From Alphaproteobacteria bacterium (GTDB lineage Bacteria > Pseudomonadota > Alphaproteobacteria > Sphingomonadales > Emcibacteraceae): DNA of 20,439 nt. Below, piece by piece: positions 15,394 through 20,439 of the stretch. The stretch covers positions 1 to 20,439 of the forward strand of contig JAADGA010000260.1 in assembly GCA_013152615.1 (NCBI GenBank), written 5' to 3'. Both the position numbers and the translations under genes were made by a program. Under the pieces are notes generated by a model. That model made no database searches, was not told the DNA's origin, and worked only from the letters and a program-made list of their open reading frames with translations. Position 1 is the first letter of the stretch, and every line of letters starts with the position of its first letter.

Positions 15394-15417
15394 ACGTAAT
15401 TAATAGCTCCTGACCCT
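15394..15417 (-). repeat. Right terminal inverted repeat, also encoding the ispE C-terminus
   Basis: Read on the minus strand from 15417 it gives AGG GTC AGG AGC TAT TAA in frame with ispE, that is Arg-Val-Arg-Ser-Tyr-stop. The element edge therefore coincides exactly with a codon boundary of ispE. Confidence 0.9.
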
Positions 15418-16296
15418 GGGAACCCTGGCCGATTGAACCCACCAGTGCGGAAAATCCCGGGAGATATTCCGTGCCGCTTCACAGGCCGCGCTTGCCGCGC
15501 TTTTAGTTGGAAACAAGCCGAAACAGGTGGCCCCACTGCCTGACATGGCGCTAAAGACGCACTGATCCGTCAGCGCGATGCTGTCCAGGACTGTTTTGAT
15601 TTCAGGCACCGCCTCACAGGCGTCATGGTGCAGATCATTGCCGCTGGCGGCAAGGATAGTGGTCAATTGATTTAATGTCGTGATGATATCCGGCAAATCT
15701 CGCGGCGGCGAAAAGGCGGCACCGCGCCGCGTCCGCGCCGCAAAAATATCTTTGGTCGCGACCGACACTGCCGGATTAACCATCAGCAAATGCAGCGAAA
15801 AATCAAGTGTTACCGGGCGCAGTATTTCGCCGATTCCGCGCATCTGCATAGTGGTACTGATCAGACACACCGGCAAATCAGCACCGAGCGACCGGGCGAG
15901 GGCGCTGATCTCCGTACTTTTGTTCCGAAGCTTCCACAGCTCGCCAAGCGCCTGAAGCGTCGCCGCCGCATCAGCGGACCCGCCGCCGATGCCGGATGAT
16001 ACCGGCAGTTGCTTGACCAGACTGATTTTTGCGCCGCAACCAATATCAAACCGGTCGCGCAGCAGGCGTGCCGCCTTAAGAATGATATTATCCTTTTCCC
16101 CGGCCAGCCCGTTGGCAAAAGGTCCGCTAATCCCGAGAATGAGGTCGTCGTCAGGACGCACCGAAATCCGGTCACCGAAATCCGCAAATACCACCAGACT
16201 ATCCAGCAGATGATAGCCGTCCCTGCGCCGCCCGCACAACAGAAGGTCAAGGTTTATTTTCGCCTTTGCCTGCCGGGAAATACTATTTTTTATCAT
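15400..16296 (-). CDS. ispE: 4-diphosphocytidyl-2-C-methyl-D-erythritol kinase
   Basis: 298 residues. This GHMP kinase of the non-mevalonate (MEP) isoprenoid pathway phosphorylates the 2-hydroxyl of CDP-methylerythritol with ATP. Landmarks: KAKINLDL with Lys13 at the catalytic-lysine position, GRRRDGYHLLDSL, ATP loop LPVSSGIGGGSADAAA at 97-112, catalytic Asp140 in LGADLPVCL, and MSGSGATCFGLF near 262-273. ATG 16296 is chosen because the conserved fold begins just after it; the frame stays open further upstream, but only as the antisense-shifted end of the TPR gene. It overlaps that gene by 14 bases, implying coupling, and no ribosome site is clear. The normal ending is around WWVQSARV; the last five residues RVRSY and the stop come from the inverted repeat of the adjacent element. 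Catalytic residues are intact. Confidence 0.95.
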   Translation of the reverse strand: MIKNSISRQAKAKINLDLLLCGRRRDGYHLLDSLVVFADFGDRISVRPDDDLILGISGPFANGLAGEKDNIILKAARLLRDRFDIGCGAKISLVKQLPVSSGIGGGSADAAATLQALGELWKLRNKSTEISALARSLGADLPVCLISTTMQMRGIGEILRPVTLDFSLHLLMVNPAVSVATKDIFAARTRRGAAFSPPRDLPDIITTLNQLTTILAASGNDLHHDACEAVPEIKTVLDSIALTDQCVFSAMSGSGATCFGLFPTKSAASAACEAARNISRDFPHWWVQSARVPRVRSY

Positions 16297-18043
16297 TATT
16301 GATTTTTGGGTTGGTTTTAGGGGGGATCTTGAGACCGGTCTTGATTTTGGCCCTGATCGCGGCAACGAGTTTCTTGTCCGGGTGTAGTGACAGCGCATGG
16401 CGCCACTGGAATCTGGCCTCGTATTTGCGCCCGACGGCCCAGTAGGCATCACCCAGATGGTCATTAATCTCCCAATCGCCGGTTTGCAGCAATGCCGCCT
16501 TTTCAAGATATTTAACCGCCTGTGGCAAATCGCCGATTTTATAGAGTGCCCAGCCAAGGCTATCAATAATATAGCCGTCATAAGGCCGCAATTTTACCGC
16601 CTGCTCCAGCATTTTTCTGGCTTTTTCAATATTTATTCCCCGGTCAATCCAGCTATAGGCCAGATAATTCAGCACCTGTGGCTGATCCGGATGCAATTTA
16701 AGCGCCTCACGAAAATCCGCCTCGGCAGGCTTCCATCTCCGGGCCTGCTCGTAGGCAATGCCGCGGGTGTAAAAAACGCTCCAGTACTTCTCCTTGCGAT
16801 CAGCAATCCGGTCAATATATTTTGTATAGGCCCGGATCGCCGGATCAAACCGGCCATGCATACGGTTGATATCGCCAAGAGCCACCAGAATTTCCCGGTT
16901 GTCAGGAAATTCTCCGGACAGTTTTTCCATCGCCGCGACGGCCTCATCCAGCTTGCCTTTTTTTTCAAGCAGCCATGCCATCTGTAACTGCGCACTGAAA
17001 TACAAGGCATGATTTTTGCCGATCCGGTCGAATTTTTCCAGCGCACCCCGGTAATATTTGTCTTTCTCAAAAATCTGTCCGAGCAGGTAATCCGCGGTAA
17101 AAAAATCTTTGCGCAAATATTGCGCATAACGCAGGTAAATGACTGCCGGCATTGTAATATTATCCTGCAACAGGAAGCTGGCGGCGGTATAAAATATTTC
17201 GGCGATCCCGGCTTTCTCCGATGCTATAAACGGCTGCACAGGTTTTTTATCCTCGAGATTCGATAAGGCCCAACGCAATTGCGGATTATACGGCGTCTTT
17301 TCGAGATAATTGAGATAGAGTTGGCGCGCATCCCCGGGCCGCCCCAGACGGCGGAGCAGGCGTCCATAGGCCTCAACCGTACTCAGCGACATGGCACCCG
17401 GAACAATCAGTGACTGCGAATAGAGCTTAACCGCAAGCTTGGTCCGGCCAATAAAATCATAGAATAATCCAGCATGAAATTTCTTGAAATCCATGAAGCT
17501 CTTATTTTTCAGCAGTTTCTGCATATTGGCTTCTGCCGCGGCTTTTTTCCCCTGCGCCAGCAACACCCAGGAGCGGAACAACGGCTTGAACAAACCATAA
17601 ACCCCGGCATCGCCGAGACTATCCAGACTGGCAAGCGCCGCCTTATAGTCGTTGGCCTTGACCTTTTGCAGGAACAGAAACATGGTGACCATACTGTCCG
17701 AAACTTTTAACTTTTTCAGTTGCCGCGCGGCCCTGAGCGCCGCGTCATAGCGACCATCGGCAATGAACAGGGTGAAGGATTTGTTCAGGATCGCCCGGTT
17801 TTCCGGGGCCAGAGCCAGAGCCTGTTGATAAAAGCCGGCGGCCGCGTGCAGGTCATGATTGCTGGCCGCATACAGACCGGCCAGATAGTCACCATAAGGC
17901 TGCGCAGAAATCTGTTTGACCTCCTGTGCGCCATTGCTGGCAAGCGCCGTACTGCCGGCGACCGAATAAAGAAAAACGACCAGCCATACTGCCTTGCCTG
18001 TTATTGTCAGGACATTCCCGATCAAATCTTTCCGCCGCTTCAT
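16283..18043 (-). CDS. Secreted or periplasmic tetratricopeptide-repeat protein
   Basis: 586 residues. N-terminal signal (basic MKRRK, hydrophobic about 18-35, likely cut after STALAS or nearby). The rest is a long array of TPR-like helical hairpins, for example AAGFYQQALALAPEN near 68-82, the PAEADFREALKLHPDQPQVLNYLAYSW block near 440, and YIIDSLGWALYKIGDLPQAVKYLEKAALL, DHLGDAYWAVGRKYEARFQWRHAL close to the C-terminus. It has no enzymatic motif. TPR proteins of this kind sit between ETF-QO and ispE in many alphaproteobacteria; they are general scaffold or outer-membrane/periplasmic assembly proteins with no fixed function. It starts 14 bases after the ETF-QO stop, with AGGA about 10 bases upstream, so it is probably in one operon with its neighbours. 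Confidence 0.9.
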   Translation of the reverse strand: MKRRKDLIGNVLTITGKAVWLVVFLYSVAGSTALASNGAQEVKQISAQPYGDYLAGLYAASNHDLHAAAGFYQQALALAPENRAILNKSFTLFIADGRYDAALRAARQLKKLKVSDSMVTMFLFLQKVKANDYKAALASLDSLGDAGVYGLFKPLFRSWVLLAQGKKAAAEANMQKLLKNKSFMDFKKFHAGLFYDFIGRTKLAVKLYSQSLIVPGAMSLSTVEAYGRLLRRLGRPGDARQLYLNYLEKTPYNPQLRWALSNLEDKKPVQPFIASEKAGIAEIFYTAASFLLQDNITMPAVIYLRYAQYLRKDFFTADYLLGQIFEKDKYYRGALEKFDRIGKNHALYFSAQLQMAWLLEKKGKLDEAVAAMEKLSGEFPDNREILVALGDINRMHGRFDPAIRAYTKYIDRIADRKEKYWSVFYTRGIAYEQARRWKPAEADFREALKLHPDQPQVLNYLAYSWIDRGINIEKARKMLEQAVKLRPYDGYIIDSLGWALYKIGDLPQAVKYLEKAALLQTGDWEINDHLGDAYWAVGRKYEARFQWRHALSLHPDKKLVAAIRAKIKTGLKIPPKTNPKINNDKK

Positions 18044-18057
18044 TGAATATTTACGTC

Positions 18058-19713
18058 CTACATATTGGGGTAATTGGGGCCGCCGCCACCCTCGGGTACG
18101 GTCCAGTTAATATTTTGTGTCGGGTCCTTGATATCACAGGTCTTGCAATGCAGGCAATTTTGTGAATTGATTTGCAGTGTCGGATTTTCCCCGTTGGCAT
18201 CGACAATAAATTCATAGACCCCCGCCGGACAAAAACGTACCTCCGGCCCGGCATAAATAGTGTAATTGACATTGACCGGCACCGCATCATCTTTTAATTT
18301 CAAATGACAGGGTTGATTTTCCTCATGGTTGGTATTGGACAGGAATACCGATGATAATTTATCAAAGGTCACCACCCCGTCCGGTTTGGGATAGTCGATC
18401 GGCGTCGCTTCGCTGGCGGGCTTGAGACAGGTGTGATCCTGTTCGTGGCTAAAGGTCCACGGCAACAGGAAGCCCAGCCCCAGATTATTGACCCACATAT
18501 CAATTCCGGCATAAATCGTGCCGAAAAAAGCACCAAATTTATGAATTGACGGCTTGGCATTGCGCACCCGGTACAGGTCCTTATAGACCCAGCTTTTGCG
18601 GAAGGCCGCAGGATATTCGCTCAATTCATCGCGGCCCTCGCTCCCGGCTGTGATGGCATTATACGCGGCTTCGGCTGCCATCATACCGGTCTTCATGGCG
18701 TTGTGGGTGCCCTTGATCCGGGGGACATTGACAAAACCGGCACTACAGCCAATCAGCGCCCCGCCCGGGAAAGTCAGTTTCGGAATCGACTGAAAGCCAC
18801 CCTCGTTAATGGCGCGGGCACCATAGGATATCCGCCGCCCGCCCTCAAGCAGCGGCCGGATCGCCGGATGGTTTTTAAAGCGCTGCATCTCGTCAAACGG
18901 TGACAGATACGGATTGGCATAATCCAGCCCGACGACAAAACCGATCGCCACCTGATTATCCTCAAGATGGTAGATAAAACCGCCACCAACCGTCTGCTTG
19001 TCAAGCGGCCAGCCCTGGGTATGAATCACCGTCCCCTGACTGTGTTTTTCCGGCTTGACCTCCCATAATTCCTTGATGCCGATGCCATAGGTCTGCGGCT
19101 GTTTGCCGTCACGCAGATTGAATTTCGCGATCACGCCTTTGGCCAGTGACCCCCTCACCCCCTCGGCGATAAAGGTATATTTGCCGTGAAGCTCCATCCC
19201 CGGCATATAGGTATCCTTGTGGCTGCCATCGGCGGCAACCCCCATATCGCCAGTCACCACCCCTTTGACCGAGCCATCCGCGTGGTAAAGTATTTCCGCA
19301 CCGGCAAATCCGGGAAAAATCTCAACCCCGAGATCTTCTGCCTGCTCCGCCAGCCAGCGACAGACATTGCCAAGGCTGACAACATAGCTGCCCTTGTTGC
19401 TCATCAGCGGCGGCAGGGTAAAATGCGGCATGGTTTTTTTATTTTTTTCCGTTAAAATCCAGTGCTTGTTATCGGTCACCGGGCTGAGCAGCGGCGCCTT
19501 TCTGTCTTTCCAGTCCGGAAACAGCTCATTAAGGGCAATCGGGTCAATCACCGCGCCTGACAGGATATGGGCACCGACTTCAGAGCCTTTTTCCAAGACG
19601 CAAACCGTAAACTCCCGTTCTCCGGCTAACTGCTTGAGGCGGATGGCGGCACAAAGGCCCGCTGGTCCGCCGCCGACGATGACCACATCATACTCGATAA
19701 ATTCACGTTCCAT
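18058..19713 (-). CDS. Electron transfer flavoprotein:ubiquinone oxidoreductase (ETF dehydrogenase)
   Basis: 551 residues, full length. FAD-binding VVIVGGGPAGLCAAIRL at 10-26; ALSGAVIDP-like segment (HILSGAVIDP) near 49; GFVVGLDYANPYLSP and GCSAGFVNVPRIKGTHNAM in the middle; C-terminal 4Fe-4S domain with Cys495 (FCPAGVYE), Cys520, Cys523 and Cys526 (CLHCKTC). The spacing 25/3/3 equals that of the mitochondrial enzyme. It is a membrane-associated enzyme that takes electrons from ETF (fatty-acid and amino-acid oxidation) and reduces ubiquinone. The start ATG 19713 has GGAAG about 7 bases upstream. It is the first gene of the cluster with the TPR gene and ispE. A poor promoter-like TTGACC lies on the minus strand at 19783-19788. 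Confidence 0.96.
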   Translation of the reverse strand: MEREFIEYDVVIVGGGPAGLCAAIRLKQLAGEREFTVCVLEKGSEVGAHILSGAVIDPIALNELFPDWKDRKAPLLSPVTDNKHWILTEKNKKTMPHFTLPPLMSNKGSYVVSLGNVCRWLAEQAEDLGVEIFPGFAGAEILYHADGSVKGVVTGDMGVAADGSHKDTYMPGMELHGKYTFIAEGVRGSLAKGVIAKFNLRDGKQPQTYGIGIKELWEVKPEKHSQGTVIHTQGWPLDKQTVGGGFIYHLEDNQVAIGFVVGLDYANPYLSPFDEMQRFKNHPAIRPLLEGGRRISYGARAINEGGFQSIPKLTFPGGALIGCSAGFVNVPRIKGTHNAMKTGMMAAEAAYNAITAGSEGRDELSEYPAAFRKSWVYKDLYRVRNAKPSIHKFGAFFGTIYAGIDMWVNNLGLGFLLPWTFSHEQDHTCLKPASEATPIDYPKPDGVVTFDKLSSVFLSNTNHEENQPCHLKLKDDAVPVNVNYTIYAGPEVRFCPAGVYEFIVDANGENPTLQINSQNCLHCKTCDIKDPTQNINWTVPEGGGGPNYPNM

Positions 19714-19968
19714 GATTTTCTTCCAGACATTGCTCTCATTTCCCCGAATATGGCCCCGAAGTTACTCCAAAGCATCCCGCAAGGTCAATAAAACTATGGC
19801 AAAGAAACAAAAATCACGCCACAGACATAATATTACCCCCTGGTTTAAATCTGCCGCAACCGCGTCCGACCCATAATCACCGGAAAACTATAGACCATAT
19901 TCCGCCAAATATCAAACATACGTTTGTTTTTTGCAATACCCGATAATCCCGACCTGAAAACCACCACT

Positions 19969-20087
19969 CTCCCCCCCTCCACATAATACTCAGCCTCCGA
20001 AGGCCAGAGGCCTGAGGCAAGGGCCGACCGGCCGCCCGAGCCAATGCGAGGAGGGGGAGCGAGGCGACGAGCGGGGGAGTATCCCCC
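19969..20087. repeat. GC-rich structured block, possible dispersed repeat
   Basis: CTCCCCCCCTCC (19969-19980) is nearly complementary to GGAGGGGGAG (20050-20059). ATACTC (19986-19991) is complementary to GAGTAT (20077-20082). GGCCGACCGGCC is a local dyad, and GGGGGA-GTA-TCCCCC (20073-20087) is a tight hairpin. The block differs sharply in composition from its AT-rich flanks. No T-tract follows the hairpin on either strand, so it is not called a terminator. Confidence 0.5.
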
Positions 20088-20105
20088 ATCTCTTAAAAAA
20101 AATAC

Positions 20106-20190
20106 GGGGACAGGATAATCCGGTTCCTACTACCGAAATTCAGAATTAATAGATATTGCGTCCCCCGATTTCCCCCTATTTCTTGTCCCC
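20106..20190. repeat. 85-bp stretch bounded by near-perfect 10-bp inverted repeats
   Basis: GGGGACAGGA (20106-20115) is complementary to TCTTGTCCCC (20181-20190) at 9 of 10 positions. Two further C-runs (CCCCCGATTTCCCCC near 20162-20176) lie inside the right end. It could be a small remnant of a transposable or REP-type repeat; there is no coding content. Confidence 0.4.
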
Positions 20191-20225
20191 TGATTCCTGA
20201 TAAACAAATTAATTTATTATTTTCC

Positions 20226-20253
20226 TTGTTAACGCATAATATTCTGATAATAT
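20226..20253 (+). promoter_or_regulatory. Weak promoter candidate for the right-edge gene
   Basis: TTGTTA (20226-20231) and TAATAT (20248-20253) are 16 bases apart, each with 4 of 6 consensus matches, about 30 bases before the start codon at 20284. In AT-rich DNA such matches arise easily. Confidence 0.2.
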
Positions 20254-20283
20254 CCAGATAACAGAGATATATAAGGTTATGAT

Positions 20284-20439
20284 ATGCACCCGATGGATAG
20301 AATTGTACAAAATATACCACTCTCATTTTTTATAGATGTTATGGATGGTATCAATGGCGCGTGGGCGCAGGCCTACAAGGAAACACAGGAACTTTATGAG
20401 GCACCTGAGCGGCAGAATATGTTAGGGCAAAATAGACAC
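20284..20439 (+). CDS. Unidentified protein, N-terminal 52 codons (runs off window)
   Basis: Open from ATG 20284 to the right edge without a stop, with AAGG seven bases upstream of the start. It begins MHPMDRIVQNIPLSFFIDVM and continues with GINGAWAQAYKETQELYE, a mix of hydrophobic and charged residues that looks like a soluble helical protein. There is no signal peptide or membrane segment in the visible part. I do not recognise the family. It is divergent from etf-QO and lies beyond a repeat-rich gap. A second in-frame ATG at 20293 is possible. Confidence 0.55.
   Translation, partial: MHPMDRIVQNIPLSFFIDVMDGINGAWAQAYKETQELYEAPERQNMLGQNRH

Larger units (their letters stand above)
15146..15417. 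mobile_element. 272-bp palindromic non-coding element, MITE/REP-like
   Basis: Perfect 24-bp terminal inverted repeats at 15146-15169 and 15394-15417, both starting AGGGTCAGGAGCTATTAATT from the outside. Inside are two independent hairpins. Arm A has 25-bp perfect arms at 15187-15211 and 15245-15269 (33-base loop). Arm B runs 15287-15385, with a 25-bp base of about 22 matches, an irregular middle and an 8-bp GAAAAGGG/CCCTTTTC tip around AACAA. The single-stranded spacers are 17, 17 and 8 bases. Folded, either strand makes a three-way junction. It holds no credible gene and no obvious target-site duplication. The GGGTCAG-type outer ends recall REP/RAYT (IS200/IS605-related) sequences, but this is from memory and uncertain. 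Insertion is suggested because it replaces the end of ispE. Confidence 0.7.
19714..20283. other. 570-bp intergenic region between divergent genes
   Basis: It should hold the promoters for etf-QO (minus strand) and for the gene at 20284 (plus strand). It also holds a GC-rich structured block (19969-20087) and an inverted-repeat-bounded stretch (20106-20190), described separately. The right part, 20195-20280, is strongly AT-rich. I see no tRNA, rRNA or convincing protein gene here; frames on the minus strand across the GC-rich block look like artefacts of its composition. Confidence 0.7.

Noticed and set aside
15136..15427. Target-site duplication around the palindromic element
   Set aside because: The flanks (CAAGGATTTT on the left, GGGAACCCTG on the right) share no direct repeat.
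15198..15536. 112-codon minus-strand frame across the palindromic element and the end of ispE
   Set aside because: It is out of frame with ispE and runs through hairpin arms; no protein features.
16297..16581. 95-codon upstream extension of the ispE frame
   Set aside because: It lies inside the TPR gene in another frame and is not IspE-like; the conserved protein starts at ATG 16296.
19796..19876. 26-residue basic plus-strand peptide (MAKKQKSRHRH...) divergent from etf-QO
   Set aside because: AAGG lies about 10 bases upstream, but the frame is too short and unsupported to call without conservation data.
19877..20089. 70-codon minus-strand frame over the GC-rich block
   Set aside because: Its translation follows the repeat composition and shows no domain.

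Overview
The window looks like a chromosomal stretch of a moderately GC-rich Alphaproteobacterium, possibly an aquatic one. This rests on gene content and order: an electron-transfer-flavoprotein:ubiquinone oxidoreductase / TPR protein / ispE cluster, a PHB oligomer hydrolase, an SLC5-type transporter-kinase with a NarL/LuxR-type partner, and a fused korA with korB. I cannot fix the genus from sequence alone. No rRNA, tRNA, CRISPR array, prophage or recognisable transposase gene was seen.

Layout. (1) 1-4050, plus strand: the 3' end of a 3-hydroxybutyrate-oligomer hydrolase gene, then a transporter-coupled hybrid sensor kinase that in this sequence is split by a frameshift into a transporter half (499-2400) and a PAS/kinase/receiver half (2333-3997). 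(2) 4051-5495, minus strand: a LuxR-type response regulator, converging on the kinase and its likely partner, and a CJM1_0395-type putative metalloprotease. (3) 5622-8560, minus strand: korB and korA, a 2-oxoacid (probably 2-oxoglutarate):ferredoxin oxidoreductase with a 4-base overlap. (4) 8671-15031, minus strand: a three-gene polysaccharide operon (multi-SLBB export protein, YjbH-like outer-membrane protein, UDP-sugar dehydrogenase) ended by a clear intrinsic terminator. (5) 15146-15417: a 272-bp palindromic element with 24-bp perfect terminal inverted repeats and two long internal hairpins, with no coding capacity. (6) 15400-19713, minus strand: ETF-QO, TPR protein and ispE; the last codons and the stop of ispE lie in the palindromic element. 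(7) 19714-20439: a mostly non-coding, repeat-rich stretch, then the start of an unidentified plus-strand gene that runs off the window.

How the parts may work together. The SLC5-kinase/LuxR pair resembles the CrbS/CrbR and MxtR/ErdR systems, which control acetate and short-chain carbon use. Its position beside a PHB-oligomer hydrolase suggests a carbon-overflow or storage theme, but this is inference. KorAB and ETF-QO both belong to central oxidative metabolism (2-oxoglutarate oxidation to reduced ferredoxin; fatty-acid and amino-acid electrons to ubiquinone). The polysaccharide operon supplies a nucleotide-sugar dehydrogenase and two outer-membrane export components, but no glycosyltransferase, flippase or Wzc-type kinase is present here, so the rest of that pathway must be elsewhere.

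The two most notable items are the three-armed palindromic element that fuses to the end of ispE, and the frameshift within the transporter-kinase linker.
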